From an uncultured Granulosicoccus sp. (lineage in GTDB: Bacteria > Pseudomonadota > Gammaproteobacteria > Granulosicoccales > Granulosicoccaceae), in the NCBI GenBank assembly GCA_947499955.1, contig CANMQI010000017.1:60772-124771 (forward strand): 64,000 nucleotides of DNA, written 5' to 3'. The notes beneath the pieces were generated by a model, which made no database searches, was not told the origin of the DNA, and saw only the letters and a program-made list of their open reading frames with translations. Shown here piece after piece: positions 45,378 through 52,832 of this stretch. Both the position numbers and the translations under genes were made by a program. Position 1 is the stretch's first letter. Each line of letters begins with the position of its first letter.

Positions 45378-45632
45378 TCAGCCTCCCGCGACAGGCGGCC
45401 AGATGGCGAGCACATCATTCTCTTTCAGCATGCCAGGCGCATCCCGATCTTCTGCGCAATGGAAGATGCCGTTGACCAGAACCAGGTGGGCAAGTTCCCT
45501 TGGCACCTTGTGCTGATCGATAACCTGATTCAGCGTCACCGAATCGGGCACCTCGATTGTCACCGCATTCTTGACAGCCCCCGCAGGCAGCAGATCCTGC
45601 AACGTGGCGTACAGCTTGAACGTGATCTTCAT
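45378..45632 (-). CDS. MoaD/ThiS-family sulfur carrier
   Basis: 84 residues with the beta-grasp pattern and the obligatory C-terminal Gly-Gly (WPPVAGG) that is adenylated and thiocarboxylated. In this operon it most likely donates sulfur to the dithiolene of tungstopterin. It starts 9 bp after the FAD-subunit stop. A MoaE partner is not encoded here. Confidence 0.9.
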   Translation of the reverse strand: MKITFKLYATLQDLLPAGAVKNAVTIEVPDSVTLNQVIDQHKVPRELAHLVLVNGIFHCAEDRDAPGMLKENDVLAIWPPVAGG

Positions 45633-45641
45633 GGCAATCTT

Positions 45642-46910
45642 CTAACCGGGTCCCATTGCCTTGTGCTGACTCTGTGCACAGGCCAGATAGGCCTCCGACA
45701 AGCGATTCGGCGCTTCCATCAGCTTGTCCTTCCATTCCCCGAGATGGCAGCCGGTCTGGATAAGGCCGCGCAAGACACCTACATGCTGTGTCATGCCAAG
45801 GCTGCTGGCGCCCACCAGCACATCCTCGTGGAACTGCAGATTCAGGTATTTGAAGTTCTCGATATCGCTCATTTCCGCCTCTTCACCACCTTCCACCCCC
45901 ATCCACAGACCGAAGGAGGTAGAGATCAGACCTGCCGTGTCCAGAATGTTCATGTTCACATTGCCCGGGTGCGGCGATCCGTGCCCGTAGACCATGTTGT
46001 GGGCCGCCAGTCTGCCATGCTCGACTGCCGTCGGTTGAATGGCCTGAACATGGTATTCGCCCGTGGACAAGTCACGCCCCTGAGCCACATCACCGGCGGC
46101 ATACACATCAGGCACGCTGGTCTGCAGATAATCATCCACCACGATGCCCATATCGATTTCGATACCGCTGCCATCCAGAAAAACGGTATTGGATCGCACC
46201 CCGGTTGCACAGACAACCACATCGGTCGGCAGGCTCTCGCCCTGGTTGGTATGCACCATCAGGGGCGAATCCTTGCCTTGTTCGATACTGGTCACACCGG
46301 TTGATGTCTTCACCTGGATGCCCTTGCTGATACACCAGTCCTTGATCAGGTTGCCCATGACCTGATTGGTCATGCGGGCGACCATGCGATCCTGCATCTC
46401 GATGACGGTGAGATCCACTTCGCGCTCTGCCAGGGCTTCGAGAATGATGCAGCCGATGAATCCGGCGCCCATCAGAACCACATGGGAACCCGGTTTGGTG
46501 CTGGCGATGATCTTGTCCGCATCCTTCAGGGTCCAACAGTTGTGAACATGGTCAAGGTCGATGCCGGAAATGGGCGGACGGGTTGCCGTCGCACCCGTGG
46601 CAATCAGCAGCTTGTCATAATCCAGAGTTTTTCCACCCAGCAGCGTGATGCGCTTTGCCGAGGTATCGACAGCGCTGGCACGGCCTTGCAACAGCTCGAT
46701 GTTCAGCTCCTCGAAATGTCCTGTCTGCTTGCGCAGATAGGTACCTTCCGATGGAATATTGTCTGCCAGATAATACGGCAGGGCCATTCGTGAATAGGGT
46801 GGCACATCTTCGGCCACCAGCATGGTGATCTGCCCCAGAGGATCATACTGACGCAGATGCTCGGCTGCGTTAACACCGGCAGGTCCGGCACCGATAATCA
46901 CGTAATGCAT
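45642..46910 (-). CDS. FAD-dependent NAD(P)H oxidoreductase subunit (AorC-like)
   Basis: 422 residues of the pyridine-nucleotide disulphide reductase fold: FAD site GAGPAGVNAAEHL at the N-terminus, ATGATATRPPI, the NAD site GAGFIGCIILEALAE near 175 and DVYAAGDVAQG. By position it is the flavin subunit of the aldehyde oxidoreductase, as AorC is in Aromatoleum, linking the FeS chain to NAD+. It is separated from the catalytic gene by a 206-bp gap with two hairpins, unlike the other tight junctions. Confidence 0.85.
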   Translation of the reverse strand: MHYVIIGAGPAGVNAAEHLRQYDPLGQITMLVAEDVPPYSRMALPYYLADNIPSEGTYLRKQTGHFEELNIELLQGRASAVDTSAKRITLLGGKTLDYDKLLIATGATATRPPISGIDLDHVHNCWTLKDADKIIASTKPGSHVVLMGAGFIGCIILEALAEREVDLTVIEMQDRMVARMTNQVMGNLIKDWCISKGIQVKTSTGVTSIEQGKDSPLMVHTNQGESLPTDVVVCATGVRSNTVFLDGSGIEIDMGIVVDDYLQTSVPDVYAAGDVAQGRDLSTGEYHVQAIQPTAVEHGRLAAHNMVYGHGSPHPGNVNMNILDTAGLISTSFGLWMGVEGGEEAEMSDIENFKYLNLQFHEDVLVGASSLGMTQHVGVLRGLIQTGCHLGEWKDKLMEAPNRLSEAYLACAQSQHKAMGPG

Positions 46911-47009
46911 AAATTGCGTCCTGATAGAAAGTTGTTGTCTTCAGGCCATTCCGTCATCTGGCGACAGCTGACCTGTGTCAGCCATCGATTGACCGGTCCG
47001 AAGACAAAT

Positions 47010-47069
47010 CGGGCGCAGTCAGACTGCGCCCGGGAAATCCGATTCAACGCCTGCCGACACCGGCAGGCG
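47010..47069 (-). terminator. Two intercistronic hairpins between aorB- and aorC-like genes
   Basis: First in the direction of transcription: CGCCTGCCG / CGGCAGGCG with a 4-base loop (47048-47069). Second: CGGGCGCAGT / ACTGCGCCCG with a 3-base loop (47010-47032). Both stems are perfect; the second is followed on the minus strand by ATTTGTCTT. Probably partial terminators or RNA-stability elements. Confidence 0.65.
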
Positions 47070-47116
47070 CCTTGCTGTACCCGAACACGTTCAGCTCAGG
47101 TAGCACAGCCGACCAC

Positions 47117-48973
47117 TCAGGCTGGCAATGACCACTTCTGACGGGTTTCATCCGTCATGGAGCCATCAACGCCATAGCCTCTGAGCTGGTAATACTCGGG
47201 CAGCATCTGGTCCAGGTCGTTGACACGTCCCTTGGCAGGACCTGTACCTGCGCCTTCCTTCAACAGACGCACTGGCAAAGTGTCATCAGCACCGGTGATA
47301 CCGGCCTTCTGATTGAAATCGCGCTCCAGATTCCAGATACGCTCACCCACTTCCATCATGCGCTCGGTAGACCAGTCTCCCTCGCAGGCTGCATCGACCT
47401 GCGGTGCGATGTCATCCATTGTCCAGGCAAATGTCGTGAAGATACACAGACCGGCAGAATCCACCGCGGCGGTCGCGTCCTGAAAGGCTTTGACCAGACC
47501 CGCCTTGCCCTCGGACAGCAAGGGATCGGTCTTCTCCGGAATACCGAGAATCTCGGAGGCCACCGTATAACCACGCAGGTGACAGGCACCCCGGTTCGAT
47601 GTCGCGTAGGCCAGTCCCATGCCTTGAATACCGCGAGGATCGTAAGCCGGAAATTCCTGACTCTTGACGGTCATGGACAGCTCGGGACGTCCGTATTTCT
47701 CGCACAGACGCCTGGAACCCAGACCCAGATCGTTGCCGAAACCTTCGCCCTTGGCCGTCACTTCCGCCGCCCAGCACAACGCTTCAGCCGAGCCGAACTT
47801 CAGCTCCATACCACCGGTATGCTCGGTCGTGATGACGCCTTCCTCGTACAGTTCCATGGCCGCAGCCAGGGTCGAACCGAAGGAGATCGGATCCATACCG
47901 TCTTCATTGCACAGGAAGTTGGCATAGGTCAGTGCGTCGATGTCATCCACACCGGTATCCGGCCCGAGCGCCCAGGCAGCTTCATATTCCAGACCACCGG
48001 AATTGATCCAGTACTCGGGCTTGTCCTTGACGGAGAAGTGAGTGCGGTCAATGGTGGAAATACGACCGCAGGCAATCGTGCAGGCATAGCAGGCACCGTT
48101 GGTGGTGAGGTTCGGCTTGCCATCGGACTTGCGCGGTTCATGCATGGCTTCACCACCGACATCGTTGGCCCCTTCGAACTGGATGTCGCGCATATTGCGA
48201 GTCGGCAGAGCGCCCACTTCGTTGATGACGTTCATCAGAACCTGTGTGCCGTAGGCAGGCAGGCCCTGGCCTGTCACCGCGTTCTCGGCCAGTACCTTCT
48301 TGCCAGCCTTGACGCTCTGCATGAATTCGGCAGGATTGGCCACGTTGCCGACACCTTGAGTACCTCGTACCACAACGGCCTTGAGATTCTTCGACGCCAT
48401 GACGGTACCCACACCTGAACGCCCGGCGGCGCGATGCAGATCGTTGACGATGGCCGCATACAGACAACCCTGCTCGGCTGAACGCCCGACACAGGCGATA
48501 CGCACCTGAGGGTCCTGATGCTTCTGACGCAGTGCATGGTCGGCAGCCCAGACTGACTGACCCCACAGATCATCTGCCGGCATCAGTTTGACAACATCAT
48601 TTTCGATATTGAGATAAACCGGCGTCGCCGACTTGCCTTCGAAGATGATCATGTCCCAGCCGGCAAACTTCAGTTCGGCACCGAAGAAACCACCGGAATT
48701 GGAACAGGCGACTGTACCCGTCAACGGACTCTTGCAAACGACAGAATAGCGACCGCCCGTAGAGGCGATGGTGCCGGTCAATGGACCGGTGGTCATGATC
48801 AGTTTGTTGTCAGGGCCCAGTGCATCGCACTGAGGGTCTATTTCATCAACCAGATAGCGTGTTGCCAAGCCCCGCTGACCCAGATAGTCATTGGCCCAAT
48901 CCATGTTCAGCGGTTCTTCCTTGACCGTGCCCGTGGTCAGATTGACGCGCAGTATTTTTCTCGTCCAGCTCAT
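47117..48973 (-). CDS. Tungsten-type aldehyde:ferredoxin oxidoreductase, catalytic subunit (AorB-like)
   Basis: 618 residues, normal for the family. N-terminal AOR domain (ILRVNLTTGTVKEE, GRYSVVCKSPLTG, SNSGGFFGAELKFAGWD), pterin-binding AGRSGVGTVMASKNLKAV, and FeS ligands Cys295, Cys298, Cys302 in CYACTIAC with a fourth Cys in DSAGLCIFT. It oxidises aldehydes to acids, or the reverse, at a bis-tungstopterin. Twelve bp follow the FeS-subunit gene. The set FeS + catalytic + FAD matches the Aromatoleum AorABC type. Confidence 0.93.
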   Translation of the reverse strand: MSWTRKILRVNLTTGTVKEEPLNMDWANDYLGQRGLATRYLVDEIDPQCDALGPDNKLIMTTGPLTGTIASTGGRYSVVCKSPLTGTVACSNSGGFFGAELKFAGWDMIIFEGKSATPVYLNIENDVVKLMPADDLWGQSVWAADHALRQKHQDPQVRIACVGRSAEQGCLYAAIVNDLHRAAGRSGVGTVMASKNLKAVVVRGTQGVGNVANPAEFMQSVKAGKKVLAENAVTGQGLPAYGTQVLMNVINEVGALPTRNMRDIQFEGANDVGGEAMHEPRKSDGKPNLTTNGACYACTIACGRISTIDRTHFSVKDKPEYWINSGGLEYEAAWALGPDTGVDDIDALTYANFLCNEDGMDPISFGSTLAAAMELYEEGVITTEHTGGMELKFGSAEALCWAAEVTAKGEGFGNDLGLGSRRLCEKYGRPELSMTVKSQEFPAYDPRGIQGMGLAYATSNRGACHLRGYTVASEILGIPEKTDPLLSEGKAGLVKAFQDATAAVDSAGLCIFTTFAWTMDDIAPQVDAACEGDWSTERMMEVGERIWNLERDFNQKAGITGADDTLPVRLLKEGAGTGPAKGRVNDLDQMLPEYYQLRGYGVDGSMTDETRQKWSLPA

Positions 48974-48984
48974 TTGTCGTCTCC

Positions 48985-49479
48985 TCAGGCGCCTGCTGCG
49001 TTGTCGGTCTTTGCAGCCCAGGCGCGCATCTTGTCAAGACCGGTGGCATTGGCATCGACGTAGGTGATGGCCTGAGTCGGACAGGCATCGACGCACTCTG
49101 GATCACCACCACACAGGTCGCACTTGATGACTTTGCCGGTGGAGGTGTTGTAGTTGATGGTGCCGAATGGACAGGCGATCGTGCAGACCTTGCAGCCAAC
49201 ACAGATATCGTTCAGAACGTCCTTGGAGCCGTTTTCGGGGTTGAGCACAATGGCATCTACCGGGCAGGCCTGCATGCACCAGGCTTCATCGCACTGGGTA
49301 CAGGTGTAAGGTACGAAGCGGCCTTCATCGTGAAAGGTAAATACCTTGATTCTGGACTTCGAAGGGTTTACCGCGCCTTCGTTGACCAGTGAGCATGCGG
49401 CTTCGCATTGCAGGCAACCGGTACACTTGCCCGGATCAATGTGCAGGGATTTCTGCATTCGTCGTTCTCCCGATTCCAT
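48985..49479 (-). CDS. Polyferredoxin subunit of the aldehyde oxidoreductase (AorA-like)
   Basis: 164 residues with four 4Fe-4S motifs: CTGCLQCEAAC, CTQCDEAWCMQAC, CVGCKVCTIAC and CDLCGGDPECVDAC. No signal peptide, so cytoplasmic. It carries electrons between the tungsten and flavin subunits; homologues build filaments in Aromatoleum. First gene of the operon, preceded by GGGAGA and a promoter/operator at 49532-49565. Confidence 0.9.
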   Translation of the reverse strand: MESGERRMQKSLHIDPGKCTGCLQCEAACSLVNEGAVNPSKSRIKVFTFHDEGRFVPYTCTQCDEAWCMQACPVDAIVLNPENGSKDVLNDICVGCKVCTIACPFGTINYNTSTGKVIKCDLCGGDPECVDACPTQAITYVDANATGLDKMRAWAAKTDNAAGA

Positions 49480-49531
49480 GTGTGTTCTTGAGGGTCAAGC
49501 GCCCTGTCGTAGCATCATGGATCAGGCAGGA

Positions 49532-49565
49532 ATACCCATATATGGGGTATGGGTACCAAAGTAAA
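49532..49565 (-). promoter_or_regulatory. aor operon promoter with overlapping three-half-site operator
   Basis: On the minus strand: -35 TTTACT (49565-49560), 17-bp spacer, -10 TATATG (49542-49537). Overlapping it in plus-strand terms are ATACCC (49532-49537), GGGTAT (49545-49550) and GGGTAC (49551-49556). The same three half-sites occur upstream of the MarR gene at 57353-57373. Confidence 0.6.
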
Positions 49566-49777
49566 CTGCATTATTTACAGGAAATCGCTTTTTTTTCGTA
49601 TTTAACAGCAGATAAAGACCAATTACGACTTGTATTAACCTCTGTTCACGCGAAAAAATGCCGTTGACTTACCCCCAGCCTGCCCAGTCAGCGTCATTCA
49701 GTCGAGGACGGACCCACAGAGCTGGCTTGCACAAGCCGCCTGACACCTGCCGTTATCAGGACAGCTTGCAGTCGGTG

Positions 49778-50683
49778 TCACGAGGCAAGCAGCTCCTCTT
49801 TCAACCACTCTATAAGCGCTTCGACACCCTCGGCGTTACCGGCGCGATTACCGCGATACACCGACAACTCCCCCGGACGCAACACGCTCTCGCTGCACAC
49901 ACGCACCAGCTTGCCATCGGCGATCAGCCCTTCCACGCTGCGCCGCCAACCCAGAGCTACCCCCTGCCCGGCGACCGCTGCCTGCAGTACCAGCGGAAAG
50001 TTGTCGAAATCCAGGGTTCGACAAGGCCTCTTTGCTGGCACACCCATCCTCTGATACCAGGTTTCCCAATCCATCCACATCTGCGGCACGGTGCGATGGG
50101 CAAGCAACGTGAAGTGTTCAAGTGTGTCCACAGGTATGGGCAGTTCGTGACTGGCAACAGTGGCGGGAGCGGCCACCGGGAAGACTTCATCATCAACGGT
50201 AAAGGCCAGCCGCGCCGCGCCCGAGGCACGCCCGGTCGTCTGCATGGCGATGTCGAACGATTCCGGTGCCTCTGTCAGTGGTGCAATCGATGTAACGACC
50301 CGCACTTCCAGAGACGGATGGCGCTCATGAAAGCGCGACAGCCGCGGCATCAGCCAGTAGAAGGCTTCACAGAGCTGACAATGCAAGACCAGCCCAGTGT
50401 TCTGCATCGTCCCGCGCAGGCGAGCGGTCTCCAGAGCGATGTCGGCCAGAGCACTACTGACCACTTGTCCGTAACGCCGGCCTTCCTCGGTCAGGAATAC
50501 CGCACGGTTGCGACGCGTGAACAACGGCGTACCCAGATACGCCTCCAGCGCCGCGATCTGTTTGCTCACGGCTGTCTGCGTCAACGACAACTCATCAGCT
50601 GCCAGCGTGAAGCTTTCGTGCCGAGCAGCCGCCTCGAAGGCACGCAGGCGACCCAGCGGTGGCAGTTTTCTCAGATTATCCAT
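49778..50683 (-). CDS. LysR-family transcriptional regulator (GcvA-like)
   Basis: 301 residues: N-terminal winged helix (LRAFEAAARHESFTLAADELSLTQTAVSKQIAALE, in part) and a periplasmic-binding-like effector domain. Divergent from the EamA-type exporter, the usual arrangement for a LysR gene and its target. A large open frame on the opposite strand is a shadow. The 298-bp gap beyond its 3' end holds the aor promoter. Confidence 0.92.
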   Translation of the reverse strand: MDNLRKLPPLGRLRAFEAAARHESFTLAADELSLTQTAVSKQIAALEAYLGTPLFTRRNRAVFLTEEGRRYGQVVSSALADIALETARLRGTMQNTGLVLHCQLCEAFYWLMPRLSRFHERHPSLEVRVVTSIAPLTEAPESFDIAMQTTGRASGAARLAFTVDDEVFPVAAPATVASHELPIPVDTLEHFTLLAHRTVPQMWMDWETWYQRMGVPAKRPCRTLDFDNFPLVLQAAVAGQGVALGWRRSVEGLIADGKLVRVCSESVLRPGELSVYRGNRAGNAEGVEALIEWLKEELLAS

Positions 50684-50783
50684 GCCTGCGAGTCATGCAT
50701 TCTCGATCAAAAGTCATTATACGCAGCAGTTCATTCCTGTTTCCATGGCGATCAGGAATGGACAGACTCAAGACTACCCCCCC

Positions 50784-51755
50784 ATGCACTCGACACCTCT
50801 CCGGCTCGGCCTGCTCTATTGCTTCGGCTTCGTCTCACTTCAGGCCTTTCAGGCGGTCTTTCTGGGCTCCCTGTTTCAGCAGGTCGATTCATTTCGGGTG
50901 GGTGCCTGGGTATTCGGTCTGTCGTTCCTCGGCTGCACCGGCCTGTCTGCCCTGTTTCGGCCTGCCGAACTACGGACGGCACTGCGCTGCGGCTCCATCC
51001 TCCTGCCACTCAACGCCTGCGTGGCTCTGACCTGGTGCTGCTATTTTCTGGCCGTGCAGCTGATCGAGCCTGCCATCGTCTTCACGATATTTTCCGGCAT
51101 GGTGCCGCTGGGTGCCATGCTTGCAGCCCGCCTGGGCCTGGCACCGTCGCGCTCGCGCAGAACTCGACAGGAAGTCGTCGGCCATGGTTTGATCATCATC
51201 GCCATTCTGCTGCTGGCACTGGTGACGCTATCCGGCTATTCCGGCTTCGTGCGCGGTGGCTGGAGCAACGCACTGGCTGGCGTGCTGCTGTCGATCGTAT
51301 CCGGTGGCGCCACGGCTTTCGTGATTCTTCTGTCGGTGCGCTGGCATGAACAGGGCATCGGTCCTGTCGTGCAGTTCGGGCTACGCTTCATGCTCTACAC
51401 CTTGCTGGCCATTGTGGCCACGTCTAGAGGACTGGACGCGAAAGCAGCCGTCCCCCACCTGATGTCATTCCCGATGATTGTGCTGATAGGCATGGCTGTG
51501 ATCGCCCTGCCCCTGTTCCTGATGCAAAAGGCCGTGCCGCTGGTCTCCGCGCACCGCATTGCTGCAGTGACGGCACTCGGTCCCGCTCTGGTATTCCTGA
51601 TGCAGCTGGTGGATGGCCGCATCGGCTATGCCCCGGGCACACTTGCCGGCCTTGTCGTCTATTGTGCCGGAGCCTTGTTGGCCGTCTGGTCGGTCAATGC
51701 GGATCAGGACAGACCGGATAGGCGATGTGCAGCTGCGCTTCGGGCTGAGGTGTGA
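50784..51755 (+). CDS. DMT/EamA-type membrane transporter
   Basis: 323 residues with about ten membrane helices in two similar halves, typical of drug/metabolite exporters. The reading frame is open from much further upstream, but that part overlaps the LysR gene; ATG 50784 or ATG 50745 are the sensible starts and neither has a strong ribosome site. Probably controlled by the divergent LysR protein. The final codons (GAG GTG TGA) belong to a tandem repeat, so the stop may have been created by repeat expansion. Confidence 0.75.
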   Translation: MHSTPLRLGLLYCFGFVSLQAFQAVFLGSLFQQVDSFRVGAWVFGLSFLGCTGLSALFRPAELRTALRCGSILLPLNACVALTWCCYFLAVQLIEPAIVFTIFSGMVPLGAMLAARLGLAPSRSRRTRQEVVGHGLIIIAILLLALVTLSGYSGFVRGGWSNALAGVLLSIVSGGATAFVILLSVRWHEQGIGPVVQFGLRFMLYTLLAIVATSRGLDAKAAVPHLMSFPMIVLIGMAVIALPLFLMQKAVPLVSAHRIAAVTALGPALVFLMQLVDGRIGYAPGTLAGLVVYCAGALLAVWSVNADQDRPDRRCAAALRAEV

Positions 51756-51832
51756 GGTGTGAGGTGTGCGACGTGCGACGTGCGACGTGTGAGGTGTGAG
51801 GTGTGAGGTGTGAGGTGTGAGGTGTGCGACGT
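51747..51832. repeat. Short tandem repeat, heptamers GTGAGGT and GTGCGAC
   Basis: Two related 7-bp units alternate in blocks: about 3 GTGAGGT, 3 GTGCGAC, a GT, 5 GTGAGGT, 1 GTGCGAC. Starts within the last three codons of the transporter and fills the gap to the convergent gene at 51859. Confidence 0.93.
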
Positions 51833-51858
51833 AAAGCCTTCAGCAAACAGTCCTCGGA

Positions 51859-52254
51859 TTACAAAGGGTTGCTTTTCAACGAGCGAAGGAACAAGCCCAG
51901 CCCACCGAATGCCAGCACCAGAATAACGATCAGATCGAATGAACTCATGCCACGCAAACTGAATCGAGCATTGGCCAGCACACCCACGATCAAGGCCACC
52001 AGCGATCCTGTGCTGAGGACCCAACCAATATAGTTTTTGACATTGTAGAAGATGAACATGATGCCCGCGATCAGTGGAATCATGAGTATGCCGGAGGTGA
52101 TGCCCATGCCACCGATACCGTAAAGCCGCATCCCCAGACCGAACCGGGAATCGATGGTGATGGAATTGAACAGCAGATAGAACCCGGCCACCATCATGAC
52201 GATACCAATCAGGAACTGCAACTCCCCGCCTTGACTGCCACCTGCTCCGCGCAT
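51859..52254 (-). CDS. Hypothetical integral membrane protein
   Basis: 131 residues with three to four hydrophobic helices (FLIGIVMMVAGFYLLFNSI, GILMIPLIAGIMFIFYNV, VLSTGSLVALIVGVLA, LIVILVLAFGGLGLFL). No family that I can name. Glycine-rich N-terminus. Nothing clear about its role from neighbours. Confidence 0.65.
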   Translation of the reverse strand: MRGAGGSQGGELQFLIGIVMMVAGFYLLFNSITIDSRFGLGMRLYGIGGMGITSGILMIPLIAGIMFIFYNVKNYIGWVLSTGSLVALIVGVLANARFSLRGMSSFDLIVILVLAFGGLGLFLRSLKSNPL

Positions 52255-52832
52255 CCTGCCACCTCATGCTCTACCGTCAAGGGGCAGAGTATAGCTGCAA
52301 AATACAGCTGAAGTTTCCGACGATTCCGAGGCCACGACGCGGTATGAAAGGCAATTCATCACACAGATTCTGAAATGGGAAGACGCACGCTTGTACGGGG
52401 AACAGGGAACACGCATGCATCGCAATGCAGCAAAACCGACAAGCAGCACGCCTGGATTCAATAGCTGAAACCCACCGTGAGTGACATCTGATGCCGTGAA
52501 TCATTCTGGTGCGTCCGCCGACCAGCCATTCCCTGATGCAATAACATTCCCGGATGCAATAACATTCCTCAATGCAATAAACTGAATCCGATGCTATTTT
52601 CTTTACAGGAAACTGAATCGAGCGGTGTATGCCGGGTAACTGCCACTCTGACTTCTGCTCTGTTGCAGGCTTCTCTGCAATTCTCCTCACACGTTGATCA
52701 CGTCCACATCACATGATGTCCAGCCTTTGTCATTACGCGCGTTGAATCGACGGATACCAGTGCATTGAAACGTAACCTGGCAGAATCACTGTTACACGAT
52801 ACTTCGTCTATGGTTGCCGAGCCTGCTTGCAG
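52255..52832. other. 578-bp gap with a three-unit 18-bp tandem repeat
   Basis: No credible gene. At 52528-52582 an 18-bp unit, ATTCCCTGATGCAATAAC, is repeated three times (52528-52545, 52546-52563, 52564-52582) with a few changes. The remainder should hold the divergent promoters of the membrane protein and hybrid kinase genes. Confidence 0.8.

Noticed and set aside
49658..51349. 563-residue plus-strand open frame
   Set aside because: Covers a LysR gene with an obvious helix-turn-helix on the other strand and has no protein family character.
52277..52690. 137-residue minus-strand open frame
   Set aside because: Its repeated CYCIRE residues are just the translated 18-bp DNA repeat; no ribosome site or family.
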